A stretch of DNA of 64,000 nt, from contig NC_031774.1 in the NCBI RefSeq assembly GCF_001522545.3, positions 50,187,363-50,251,362 on the forward strand, written 5' to 3'. Shown in pieces: positions 37,201 to 46,284 of the stretch. The stretch comes from Parus major (lineage: Eukaryota > Chordata > Aves > Passeriformes > Paridae). The position numbers and the translations under genes were made by a program. Each line of letters begins with the position of its first letter. Within the stretch, counting starts at the first letter, position 1. Below the pieces are notes generated by a model. That model had not been told where the DNA came from and did no database searches. It saw only the letters and a list, made by a program, of their open reading frames with translations.

Positions 37201-40200
37201 TTACTCATTCTCTTGCAGTCTGCTTTGTCTGTCGCTGCACAAAGTGTGAAGGTGTCATGTCAGAGGTTTGTTCCATGGAAACAGCCCATGCTGCTCACTT
37301 GGGCATTACAGATGTTTATCACCTGGAACCAGCACTTAAACCATCCATGTGTGTGTGTGGTGTAAGTCAGAGTCGTGGGTCTGGCAGTGCTGTGCCATGT
37401 GGAAATCATGTTTTGGACCATCTTGCTACATCAGGTTCATGGTGGCCCTGCCAATAGGTGAAGCTTTCATTGCCCAGCCTCTGCAGAAATTAAAAAGCAA
37501 AAGCAGAAATGATCTGAAAAGCTTGCAGCTGGGATAAGGGAAGTTATTCTTCTACCCATGCAACAGCAGTGGGTGCATAAGAAAGGAGAGTGAAGCTTGA
37601 TAATAAAATCAAGACATAAAAAGGCCCCACCACAGATAAAACTTTCAGACACATGTGTTATAAAAACTAGCAGGTATCAAAAGCCAAGAAACCCAAAGTA
37701 AGACTCCAGAAGTCCTGTCAGTCAGAATAGCCAAGCTTCAGGATCAGCACCCATGTTTTGAATCACAGTTGATGTTGGACAGCGAGAGAGGCTTGCTTCC
37801 CATGCTGGTCCAGGAGCACCTGGTGTTTCTGGACACTGAGATGGATGGATAAGCTGAATAAGGTAGTAGAACACAAGCTTACAAATGTTCAGTATTTACT
37901 GCAAAGAGATGTCCCTTATTTTGCATTGTTAGGTATATGACAGTGCTGAGAGAGATAAGTTGCCAATGGCAACTGTCTGCACATACTTGGCTGCTTTGTT
38001 AAAAATGCTGTAACATGTTCTGCCTGAACATTTAGAGGGATGCATCCATGTTATTATAGCAAAATACAGTTTTGCCAGCTCTCCTAAAACCAGTGAAACA
38101 TGTTGGTTCTAGGAAATACATGAGCTTCAAATAGACAGAAAAAGACCATTCTTCCTCCTTACAAATGGGAATGAAGCATGGGCTATTTAAAGCAGCCATC
38201 ACATTTCAGTAGTTATCTTTTATAATGGCCTTGCATCTCAGGAGGAGGAGTTCAGTGGGAACAAGTGCTTTCCTAATTTAATGCCTGGAGTAGTGCTCAG
38301 TAGTAGTGCTTGCTTGAAAGACTTCTGTGGGGAAAGCAGCAAAGGTTTCTAAAGCTCTCAGTGGCGATTTGTTTCCATTCCTGATCAGTTTTATGGCATT
38401 TGGATCTTTCTTAACTCCATTAGCTGTGAGATGGTAGGACACATGTGAAGATTTCCCAAGGAAGGGTTGCAAGACCAAGCAACCCTGGGGAGCAGCAGCA
38501 TCTCCACCAGCCCCCAGTTTGGGCTCAAAGATGATGGTAAAGTTATTCGAAGCCTTTGTACAGCATGGTTAGTTTTTAAAATATTTTAGAGTTACTGATT
38601 AAAAGAGAAAGGCAAACAGCTTCTGGTTTCTTAATTTATTTTATCAGATGTCATCGTGGCTCAGCCCACTGACTAATACCATGCAGAAAGACTGATAACA
38701 CTCAGGTGCACTAGCCATTAAGGCCAGGCTGGTTTTGTTTCTGAGTCAATAAAAAATGACTGTGATACATAATACTATCAACGAGCCACCCTTGACTCAT
38801 TCAGGTCTTCCAAGGAAAGGATTAGTGGGTTATTATTTTCCCAATAATACTTTTCTAAGATGTAATCTACTATTACTTTAGCACCCAGTGAAAGCCTAGG
38901 TTGCCAGGACAGGGCTGCTGTGCAGAAAAGGGACTGTGAGAGAAAACCAGACATGTAGCTTGCAAATTGCAAATGTCATAATAAACCATGGTGTTCAATA
39001 GGCTTTATCCCTTCAGCATTTTCTAACCTGAAATCACTGAGATTCCCAACACCAAAAAAAATAAAATAAAATAAATAAATGAATAACAAAAAAAAAAAAT
39101 TCACAGCATCTGTGAGGGTCAGGTTGTGCATACAGGAGCAGTGCTGCTCTCTGGCTGCCAAATATTCCTGAGCAGCACAATAGGGACAGCAACAATCCTG
39201 TCCAGCACTTGAACACAGGTGCCCCTGCTCTGGGGTGGATTTCATCCACACCATCAGGTGAGTGCAGCTTAGCACACATTGTAGGGAACTGACTGGCTTT
39301 TTTATGCTTTTCTTCCATTTCTCAAGGATGAAGCCAGTGAGCAGCAGCAATGATGTGGCTATGGATGCCTTAGATTTTGATCGAATGAAACAGGTGAGTG
39401 AAGATGTCATTTGCACTTGTAGAGATTTGGCAAGCTACCCATTTTCCCCCATGCATGCGCTGTACGAGCAAAATGGCTGTTCAGTCTTCTGATTTCCTCT
39501 ACAACTAGGTGCCTAGAGAAGGGCTAGCTGGTGAGCAGCAAGAGAGCACAATCTCACTGCTATTTCATCTTGATGTCTGCACAGAAATGTGCAAGTAAAT
39601 ATGCCAGCATCTTCTGCATCCTTGCCTAGGAGTGCAGATGCAGCTGTTAGTAGTGCTAGGCTCTGACCAGCAGTGGAGGTGGGGGACAAGCACAGCCATG
39701 TTAAACTTGCATTTTCTTCCACCAGTCAGAAGGAAATTCTGAGCAGCTGACTTGTGTTTTGTCTCATCAGGAAATATTGGAGGAAGTTGTAAGAGAGTTA
39801 CACAAAGTGAAAGAGGAGATAATTGATGGTAAGAAAGAGAAAAATTATTATTTTTCTCATATTTATGACTAATTTTCCATAGATAAGATGATAGGAACTG
39901 CAGAGAGTTCCCTGGTGTTTTCAGACTTCTCTGACAGCTCTGATTTATACACACATTTGAAGAACAAGCATTTACTTTATCTGAGCTCTGACCATAACAC
40001 TGCATTTACACCCTTTATTATGCTGTTGATGAGCATTTTTACCACCAGCCTATGAGAAATTCGTTGGCTGGTGTTTCTCGCAGGTGGGAGGGTGAGAAAG
40101 GGCCTGCCTGTAGCCCATGGCACATCAATTTATCACAATCAGCAAGCGTGAAATCACTTGTAACTTGCTGGCCACACAGGCCTGGGATGAGGAGGGAACA

Positions 40201-40921
40201 AAGGAAGCTAACTGAAAATCCTTCCCAAAAATCTTCTGTACGTTTCCTGTGCTTGAAGGGTTATTTCAGACCTTCACTCAATTACAGCTTTCCAAATAGC
40301 CACATATTTTTATAATTCATTGAAAAGTACAGGAGCTGCACCAAATGTATCAGTACATCTTAATAAATTGCTCTGCAGTTTACAACTGAAGGTATTTTTC
40401 AGGGCCATTATTGAAATGCACAGCAACATTCTCATTTGAAAGCCACATTAGGGCAAACGAAGATGCATGTCCACACCCTGCACTCCCCACGTTAGATCCA
40501 CAGGGAAGGGGAAAAAGAGGAGACTGTAAAACAGCTAAAATCCATTCCCTGTGCCCTTGCCCTAGATGTGTGTGCTCACAAAACCTCGAGGCAGTTTGCA
40601 GTTGGAGAGACCCTTGTCCATACGCTACTGTCCCAGCAGCTTGGCCCTCAGAGCCTCCCTAGTTCATTCCAGTGCAAAACAAGGCATTCACATACACCAC
40701 AGATGCAACTTCTTACAGTAGTACTGCAGTTTGCAAGCCAGCAGCTGACTGCTTACCCTTACTCATCCTTTTACCCTCCACTCATCCTTTTACCAGCGTG
40801 TACTTTCTGCAAGCTCCGTACTTAGCGTTTTCCATCACACTGGGTATAACATTATGCACTAACTTTCTGGTTTGGTTTTCTAGCCATACGGCAGGAGTTG
40901 AGTAGAATCAGTACAACATAA
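22205..40921 (+). CDS. EVL: EVL, Ena/VASP-like protein (spliced, 5' part outside window)
   Basis: EVL is an Ena/VASP actin regulator that tetramerises at filament barbed ends, uses profilin-actin and opposes capping in lamellipodia, filopodia and adhesions. Eleven exons join in frame: 22205-22268, 25465-25526, 29468-29697, 30349-30470, 33473-33533, 35507-35573, 36880-36946, 37046-37108, 39327-39393, 39771-39828 and 40884-40921, with an optional twelfth at 26683-27546. Without that exon they encode about 299 residues, which fits the post-EVH1 part of the 416-residue human protein. Domain order is: Gln-rich linker with the PKA site RRTS, poly-Pro core, GAB motif ([12 protein letters not shown]), FAB motif ([16 protein letters not shown]), EVL-I insert, and tetramerisation coiled coil ending RISTT. 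All junctions are GT-AG except a GC donor at 25527. Identity rests on residue-level recall of human EVL, not an alignment run. The EVH1 exons were not found here and must lie to the left. Confidence 0.97.
22269..25464 (+). other. EVL: EVL intron
   Basis: This intron lies between the linker exon and the PKA-site exon. It contains a GC-rich stretch (24.43-24.88 kb) open in several frames but without a coding signature, and a short CR1 3' end at about 25030-25122. Confidence 0.85.
25030..25122 (+). mobile_element. CR1 3' end fragment
   Basis: The sequence matches the terminal CR1 phrase 'gactggatggcctccagtgctcccttccagcc' followed by the tail gtgattctgtgg (25068-25122). Only the last hundred bases remain. 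Confidence 0.65.
25465..25526 (+). CDS. EVL: EVL exon: Gln-rich linker with PKA site
   Basis: The acceptor is ctcttttag at 25456-25464. The exon reads [20 protein letters not shown] and leaves in phase 1. RRTS is the preferred PKA/PKG phosphorylation site of Ena/VASP proteins (equivalent to Ser157 of VASP); the Ser codon is 25517-25519. The donor is non-canonical: ACAG followed by GCATGT, a GC-AG intron. A GT four bases further on would shift the frame of both downstream exons, so the GC site is preferred. Confidence 0.95.
25527..26682 (+). other. EVL: EVL intron with GC donor
   Basis: The intron starts GCATGT and ends in a pyrimidine tract plus AG at 26681-26682 if the giant exon is used. 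Otherwise the intron runs to 29467. Nothing else is recognised in it. Confidence 0.7.
26683..27546 (+). CDS. EVL: EVL candidate giant cassette exon, Pro/Ser-rich, 288 codons
   Basis: An open frame runs from 26430 to 27557 with no stop. Inside it, a strong pyrimidine tract and AG (ending 26682) and a strong donor (TTGA then GTAAGTA, at 27547) bound exactly 864 bases. The exon is phase 1 on both sides, matching the phase-1 exit of the preceding exon and phase-1 entry of the next, so it can be included or skipped without a frame change. The peptide has about 61 Pro in 288 residues and is also Ser-rich (for example [41 protein letters not shown]). It has basic patches ([21 protein letters not shown]) and no recognisable folded domain. 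I see no canonical FPPPP EVH1 ligand. It follows the PKA-site exon, a position like that of the large neural exon of the paralogue ENAH. The sequence features are seen directly; use as an exon is inferred. Confidence 0.72.
27547..29467 (+). other. EVL: EVL intron
   Basis: This intron lies between the candidate giant exon and the poly-proline exon. I see no repeat family or RNA gene in it. Confidence 0.75.
29468..29697 (+). CDS. EVL: EVL exon: poly-proline core and G-actin binding motif
   Basis: The acceptor is atttcag at 29461-29467 and the donor is GTAAGG. Phase 1 in, phase 0 out. It begins (G)[18 protein letters not shown], then carries proline blocks [14 protein letters not shown] and [12 protein letters not shown], the sites that bind profilin and SH3/WW domains in Ena/VASP proteins. 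It ends [19 protein letters not shown], which is the G-actin-binding (GAB, WH2-like) motif and nearly matches human EVL. The long opposite-strand open frame here (29376-29993) is a shadow of the proline repeats. Confidence 0.97.
29698..30348 (+). other. EVL: EVL intron
   Basis: A short GT-AG intron between the GAB and FAB exons. Nothing further is recognised. Confidence 0.9.
30349..30470 (+). CDS. EVL: EVL exon: F-actin binding motif (first part)
   Basis: The acceptor is ctctcttaag at 30339-30348 and the donor is GTTTGT. Phase 0 in, phase 2 out. It reads [20 protein letters not shown], then [20 protein letters not shown]. The basic-hydrophobic helix [12 protein letters not shown], completed in the next exon, is the F-actin-binding (FAB) segment of EVH2. 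The six-Gly run is conserved with human EVL. Confidence 0.97.
30471..33472 (+). other. EVL: EVL intron
   Basis: This intron splits the FAB motif. It contains a 99-codon opposite-strand open frame (31236-31535) with no family resemblance, which I treat as chance. No repeat is recognised. Confidence 0.88.
33473..33533 (+). CDS. EVL: EVL exon: end of F-actin binding motif
   Basis: The acceptor is tcctttgcaaag and the donor is GTAAGT. Phase 2 in, phase 0 out. It reads (R)[20 protein letters not shown], differing from human EVL in only a few positions. It supplies the basic RRKAASQ tail of the FAB motif. Confidence 0.97.
33534..35506 (+). other. EVL: EVL intron
   Basis: Intron sequence with GT-AG ends. 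Nothing else is recognised. Confidence 0.9.
35507..35573 (+). CDS. EVL: EVL exon: Ser/Thr-rich linker
   Basis: The acceptor is ctctttgtag and the donor is GTATTA. Phase 0 in, phase 1 out. It reads [20 protein letters not shown] followed by SS. Human EVL has EDPSTSPSPGTRAASQPPNSS here, so this linker is one of the less conserved parts. The bird-side QQQQ replaces SQPP. Confidence 0.95.
35574..36879 (+). other. EVL: EVL intron
   Basis: AT-rich intron sequence. A small A-rich microrepeat (ATAGAAATAGAA type) lies near 36590-36615. Nothing else is recognised. Confidence 0.9.
36880..36946 (+). CDS. EVL: EVL exon: [12 protein letters not shown] segment
   Basis: The acceptor is tgtttttcag at 36870-36879 and the donor is GTGAGC. 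Phase 1 in, phase 2 out. It reads (D)[19 protein letters not shown], then [17 protein letters not shown] is the same as in human EVL. It is followed by an unusually short intron of 99 bases. Confidence 0.97.
37046..37108 (+). CDS. EVL: EVL-I specific exon, 21 codons
   Basis: The exon is 63 bases and phase 2 on both sides, so it is skippable in frame. The acceptor is cattgctgtag and the donor is GTACTG. With the flanking AG it reads [20 protein letters not shown] and then S. It aligns with the human 21-residue EVL-I insert starting TPSVAKSPEAKSP. From the literature as I recall it, EVL-I, but not EVL lacking this insert, is a protein kinase D substrate. The L-x-R-x-x-S consensus formed across the junction (LSRNPS, Ser codon 37053-37055) is retained. 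Confidence 0.93.
37109..39326 (+). other. EVL: EVL intron downstream of the EVL-I exon
   Basis: GT-AG intron. It carries an A-rich low-complexity run at about 39052-39101. Nothing else is recognised. Confidence 0.88.
39052..39101. repeat. A-rich (AAAAT/AAAT)n tract
   Basis: A-rich low-complexity sequence of the aaaataaaataaataaat type in the EVL intron after the EVL-I exon. Confidence 0.75.
39327..39393 (+). CDS. EVL: EVL exon: start of tetramerisation domain
   Basis: The acceptor is tttctcaag at 39318-39326 and the donor is GTGAGT. Phase 2 in, phase 0 out. It reads (R)[20 protein letters not shown] and then KQ. The human sequence is RMKPAGSVNDMALDAFDLDRMKQ. It begins the C-terminal right-handed coiled coil that makes Ena/VASP proteins tetramers. 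Confidence 0.97.
39394..40883 (+). other. EVL: Two EVL introns around the 58-base coiled-coil exon
   Basis: The introns are 39394-39770 and 39829-40883, both GT-AG, flanking the exon at 39771-39828. No repeats or other genes are recognised. Confidence 0.9.
39771..39828 (+). CDS. EVL: EVL exon: tetramerisation coiled coil
   Basis: The acceptor is gtctcatcag and the donor is GTAAGA. Phase 0 in, phase 1 out. It reads [19 protein letters not shown], identical to the human tetramerisation helix as I recall it. Confidence 0.98.
40884..40921 (+). CDS. EVL: EVL terminal coding exon
   Basis: The acceptor is ggttttctag at 40874-40883. With the preceding G it reads [12 protein letters not shown] and stops at TAA (40919-40921). 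Human EVL ends AIRQELSGISTT. Confidence 0.97.
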
Positions 40922-41490
40922 TGATTGCAAAGCATTTGGACGGTACTAAGAATGCTAGGAAGATTGGATCATTTCTAAGTGTACCAAGGTCATGCAAGAT
41001 GGTGAGAGAGGACACCGGCACTGTCTTTGTTCTTACACCCTTTTTATTAGCAGACTCAGCACACTTTGAAGCTTGCTGCTGCCTTGGATTCGCTTCATTT
41101 TACAAGTCTTAATCTAAAGATTATTAAATTTTAAATTTCTGGATTTTTTAGATTTCATCTGACACTGCACATTGGATTTGTCAGCCTTTTTTGTATTTTG
41201 TATTTGCTTATTTAAATGTATTACCTTTCTTTTTAGTAGTAGATAAGAACACACGTGAACCATTTGCTTTTGATAGATGACTTCAAAGTAATTTTACTAG
41301 TAGTCTGCAATGTAAATGAAGATCCTTTGCCAACAGAAATGTATTGAGGCATCACCAGAAGAAAGAGACATGTTTAGTTGTCAGCCAACAAGTTCTTTGT
41401 CTCAGAGTTATCACAATATTAAAAAATGGTACGTCAGTGCATCACAGTATCTGTGTTCATATTGGTAATAAACTGTTTATTGTCCACACG
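40922..41490 (+). other. EVL: EVL 3' UTR
   Basis: This is untranslated sequence after the EVL stop. The first AATAAA is at 41467-41472 and is followed within 60 bases by a GT-rich stretch (cacttgtgtgtcacttgg), the usual arrangement for cleavage near 41490. A second AATAAA at 41811-41816 could give a longer form. The cleavage site is inferred. Confidence 0.6.
41467..41472 (+). terminator. Candidate EVL polyadenylation signal
   Basis: A canonical AATAAA lies 546 bases after the EVL stop codon, with a downstream GT-rich element around 41526-41545. Confidence 0.55.
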
Positions 41491-44400
41491 GCCCTGCCTT
41501 TGTTTCATTTGTCCCTTGAGCTCCTGCACTTGTGTGTCACTTGGTGGTAAGAGGAAGGTGACTCACTGTGGGGTGGCAGCCTTGCCTTCCCTCACCCTGG
41601 TGGCCCTCACCTGCCCAGCCCTCTCACATGGCTGGCTGAGCACCATGTCCTGCAGCCAGGCTGCCACAGCCTCAGCAGCTCTGTGCCAAAGAGAGTGGAG
41701 GACAGTGGCTTAAGGCTCTTCTCAGGCCACCACTATCTGCCCCAGCACATCTCCTGCTGTCACTGAAAAGGGCACAGGTCCCATCATCTGCACTCCTGCA
41801 GATTTGCAATAATAAAAAGGAGGTGTCCATGCAAAATAAGGCTACCAAAGGTTGATGCAAACTGAAATCCCAGGCACAGCACTGCTGACTAGGGACTTGA
41901 GGGGAGTCAGTTGTTAATGGTGTGCAGGTCTTGAGCTTTTCTGGTACAGGACACTGAACACTTAACAGTGCATAGCCAGTCCTATTATCCAGGCCATGAA
42001 ATTGTTTCCTTTACCGTCATTCTTCCCTCCAGAGCAATCTTGGGAATTTCTGCTTGACTTAGTCTGGTGCAAGCTTTGCGTGGCAGTTGTCTCAATACCA
42101 TCTTCTGGTAACCTCATGCAAAAGCCAAGAGATTGGAGTCCAACTATTGAAATCTGTCAAGTATTTTCCAAGATCTCTTCATTTCTTCCGGCTTCCATAA
42201 AGATTTTATTTTAAAATCCAGGTGCTGAGGATTGGTTTTGGGGGCAGAGCCTGATGCAGCAGCCCAGGAGAGCCTGTGATTGTCTGCTTACTGGTGGAGC
42301 AGGCAGCAGGCACAGCCAGCCTGCCACAGGAGACCCAGGAGAGGAGGCAGGATGGATCCCATTTGGCAGTCAGCTGTAAAATGTTACCTGTTTTGTTTTG
42401 GGCTGTTCTTCAGCAGTCTTCAAAGCAACCCAAATGGCCTTTTAGAAATGAGTCTTTTACAGTTTGGTTATACTGTAGATTAAATATGGAAGAAATGGGA
42501 GAAATCTGAATTTAATGCGACAGTGAGCTCCAGACTGAGACTGATGTTTGTAAACTGAAGTTCTGTTAGCCAACAGAAGGCAAGAGAGAGGTTAAATAGC
42601 AGGATAAAGATTTCCACATGGGAACTAAAGCAGGCTGATGTGCACTACATTGCAACAACCCCAGGACCACAAGAAGGAGCCATCCCAGTAAGAATGACCC
42701 AGACAAGCATCAGTAACAGCAGAGATTAGAATGCTCTGTTGCATAAATCTCTTACAGTAGCTCATGAATTTCCTAATTACAAACCCATTTAATGGCATAC
42801 CTAATAATGGCAAGTACTCTTCAAAACTACTGCTGCTCAAGATCACATTGTTTTGTGAAACTCTCCTGTAATCCTAATTCAGGTTCTGGAAGTTGGTGCT
42901 TGGCATGGTTCATGTTTTCCCTTGGAATGTGGCATTCTGCCTAAGGTCAGTGGTAACCATGTTGTATGGCATGCCCCTGTGTTAACATCAGCCAGCTGCT
43001 GTAAATGAGATTTTCTTACTTTCTTTAATTACCTTTGCAGGCCTCATATAATTACGACATAATAAGCTGAAGTTTGCACAGGGCCACTTAGTGGGAGCAA
43101 AGTATGTGGGGTGGAAGGTGAAGCCTGGCTGACAGGGGCAAGGGAGCAGTCCTGGCCTCACGAGCACTGTGCCAGTTCCCAGCCTTCAGCTCCAGTGACT
43201 GGGATGTCAAGGTGGCTTTTTTCCAGTAGTGGCACTACCAGAGGATTCTCTCCTCACAGACATTAATTCAGTTTGCCAGCTGCCTCTGCAGGGAAGGGTG
43301 TCCTTTCATTCTGGGCTTGTTGAGCTACTGGAACAGAGCAGGCCACCCGCATCTTACATAGCAGAAATCTAAGGGGACATCACTCTTCATTCCTTCCTAT
43401 CATACAGCTATTTGCCAGAGCCTTAGTGTGCCCAAACAATGAAGGAGATTTGGATCATTTTTTAAGCAAAGGGAATAAAACTATACATAGCTCTAACACA
43501 CTTTTAACCCTGTGGTTGTGAAAAAGACCTTCCTGCCACCATTACTAGTAGTAGCAAAGACAAGTGCCCATGGAGAGAAAAGGATCATAGCCTTTTCCAG
43601 CAGCACCCCACACATTGGAACTCAGCTCACATTGCACATCTGCAGGCACTTGAGGCTTCCAGGCACTTCCAGTCCCTGCTGAGATGCACAGTGCTGAGCA
43701 GGAGGGCTGTGGGGCTGCCCAGGCTCAGCAAGTTGAGACCATGATGGAAATACTGATGGGAGGCAGGTGAAGAAGCAGCTGACAATTTTGGTTGGCTTAT
43801 TTACACCAGAGCCTCTCTGTCAGGCCAGGCTAGTAGGCCACAACAGATGGGTGATTGGATCATGAAACAGCTGAGTAAGGGAACTACAACATAAGGTCAC
43901 TCATCAAAGAGGATAAGGACAACAGTCAAATTGAGGAAGAGAGCATAATCTTTATTGTGGTTTTTATATTAACTTATTAAATTGGACAAGAGAGTTGAGG
44001 AGCAGCTGCTAAAGACATGGGAAGTTGAATACGTGATCAGAATGCCAACAAATCTGAAGTAAATTAATAAAAAACTGAAATTCCATGACATGAGCACTGA
44101 TACAAAGGTAATAGAAGTTCCCACACCAGCGCCTCTTCCTTTGGGAGAAAAGCAGCTCTAATAAGATATAATGTCTTAAGTATGTTCATCACTGAGGAAC
44201 CAGCAAAGGCTGAAATACTGAAAGAAGCCCCATTCTTACTCTTCTTATCCAAAAACACAAAACAGTATTGGTAAATAAACCAATACCAACCAAGGGTGTT
44301 CAGCCCCTGTATTACGTATGATCTTGATCTGCTGAGCAAGCCTGGGAATTTATTTACCCAGCTGCCAAAATCACATGGGTGAGAAAAATGGAGAATGGGG

Positions 44401-44627
44401 AAATGAAGGAGGAACCCAAATTGCTGCAGGTTAGCTCAGCTGCCTAGTGAGCAGACAGACTGGCTCACTGGATCCAGAGCTGCTGAAGGAAGGAACAAGT
44501 CATGTTTAGTGAGGAAATCAGGCTTCCCAAGTCTAATCACATCTCTGAGGGACCAATAATATTTTTCTTTGTTACAGTCATGGATTTCCAGAAGAAAAAA
44601 CCCCAAACTGTTAGAGGATTACAGGGC

Positions 44628-44630
<3 letters not shown>

Positions 44631-44666
<36 letters not shown>
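44631..44666. repeat. (TA)18 microsatellite
   Basis: 36 bases of uninterrupted TA dinucleotide in the EVL-DEGS2 intergenic interval. Confidence 0.95.
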
Positions 44667-44670
<4 letters not shown>

Positions 44671-45228
44671 CTCTCTTTGAACCACTTTGTAATATTTTTG
44701 TAGTATGTAAATGTAATATTTTGCCAGCTTTCCATGGTAGAGGGAATTTACTAGATGGCATCTGAATTCCTAACTCCCAAGGTATTGTTCTGCTTGGAGA
44801 AATGTTATGTTGATTAAGGTTTTTGATACATAATTTTAATACAGAATTATTGAGGACAGCCAGAAGTTTATATTTGGAGAACAGGCAGGAAGATTTTAGT
44901 ATTCCAGTGGGTAGAAATGAGAGATGAAGGTTAATGTCAGTAGCACCAAGTAAGAGATACATAGAGAGAAATGACCTGATCTCCATGTTCCAGGTACATC
45001 CCCTTACCACCAGTGTCAGTTTTATATAGCTGGAGTATCATGTGCTTCCCAAATGTCAAGTTGTGCCCCTTGAATGACAGAGGAAAAAAAATGCCATTAT
45101 TCTGAAAGCAGTTAGGAACAAATACCACCATGAAGATGAGGACATCTCCACGTCTTCACTGACACATACTCCTATCTGCCATGTGCAGAAAAGGGTGTAA
45201 TACAGAGGAGACCAAGAAAGGTGACCAG

Positions 45229-45275
45229 GAATGCTAATAGGCATTATTAGCTAATTATTAGCTAATGCTAATAAT
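45229..45275. repeat. AT-rich direct and inverted repeat
   Basis: tattagctaat occurs twice in tandem (about 45245-45266), flanked by attattagc and its complement gctaataat, so both a direct repeat and a hairpin are possible. Confidence 0.7.
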
Positions 45276-45787
45276 CTTGGCAAGGAAAAAATTAAAACTA
45301 GAACTTCTCCTTTCCCCAGAAAACTTGCAGTACGGAAAAGGGTGAGATACATGAAGTTATGAATACTGTTGAAAATGTGAATGAGAAACCTCCACCCAGT
45401 TCCTCTAGAGGCACATCCATGCTGCTGATCAGAAGGTAGGTGGAAGACTAAAGAAAGGATTTTTCCTTGCCACAGTTCAGATCTGTCAGTTAGCAATAGT
45501 ATTAGATCCTAAGAATAGAAATTCATTCAGAAAAGTTTTAGACAAAGTCCTGAAAAAAAGATCAAATAGCAGCTACTAAAGTAATGTTTGAGATGTACAA
45601 AAATATAAACATATTCCATTGCATATATAAAATTTCTGCTGGATTAGACAAGACATTGAGCTAAAAGCACCCTCACCTACCAGAGAGTATCATTTACTTC
45701 TGCATGCCAGTCTTCCCTGCTTCCACACTCCTGTGCACACAGAGCATCTACTTCCAATCTGGCATCAAGAGAAACCAGTCCTGAACT

Positions 45788-45830
45788 ACACACACACACA
45801 CGCTCACACGTAACACACAGCAAACATTCT
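45788..45830. repeat. CA-rich simple repeat
   Basis: cacacacacacacac followed by interrupted CA-rich sequence. On the - strand it is GT-rich and lies about 140 bases beyond the proximal DEGS2 polyadenylation signal. Confidence 0.8.
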
Positions 45831-45965
45831 CCCCTGTAGACAAAGCCAAAACTTGGGCTTAGGCCTAAATTGTCCCAGGAAGTTTAATTCTAAGCCTAGA
45901 TCAAAGGTTCACCTCATCATAGGTCACTCTAATCTGGGTTCTGAGGGTTATTTATACAAATATCC

Positions 45966-45971
45966 TTTATT
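45966..45971 (-). terminator. Candidate DEGS2 polyadenylation signal
   Basis: AATAAA on the - strand, 170 bases past the DEGS2 stop codon. A second one at 43951-43956 would give a roughly 2.2-kb 3' UTR. Which is used cannot be decided from the sequence alone. Confidence 0.45.
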
Positions 45972-46140
45972 AAAAAGTATCAGTTGTCTAAAATTGCTTC
46001 ATTTTCACACCCATCCTCTTGGCATAAGCAGCATACACCAACTTTAATTCAGCACACACAAAGATCCTTCTGTTTCTGCAGAAATCTGGAGTCATGGGAA
46101 TCAACAAACACACACCACTTCAGCAGGCGGAGCTACCCCG

Positions 46141-46284
46141 TTAGCTTTCCTCTGCCAGCTTGCACCGTCTCTTAACCCTTGAATAAGGACCAAGAGTGTC
46201 ATCAAAAACAAAGTCCCACAGAACTCGAATCCAGGACTGGTGATGTGGGAGGTTATCATAATATTCTGCTGCAATCTTCTTCAC
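46141..46284 (-). CDS. DEGS2: DEGS2 exon 3 (C-terminus)
   Basis: The acceptor on the - strand is cttcttcttccag and entry is phase 0. It reads [20 protein letters not shown], then [20 protein letters not shown] and CKLAEES, with the stop at 46143-46141. Human DEGS2 has [39 protein letters not shown] here. Confidence 0.97.
   Translation of the reverse strand: MKKIAAEYYDNLPHHQSWIRVLWDFVFDDTLGPYSRVKRRCKLAEES

Larger units (their letters stand above)
41491..45955. other. Intergenic interval between convergent EVL and DEGS2
   Basis: No coding sequence is recognised. It holds a second AATAAA for EVL (41811), a possible distal reverse-strand polyadenylation signal for DEGS2 (43951-43956), the (TA)18 repeat at 44631, an AT-rich palindrome at 45229 and a CA-rich stretch near 45788. 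Confidence 0.7.

Noticed and set aside
1..41490. miR-342, hosted by an EVL intron in mammals
   Set aside because: The mature sequence pattern (tctcacacagaaatcgcacc) is not found in the window.
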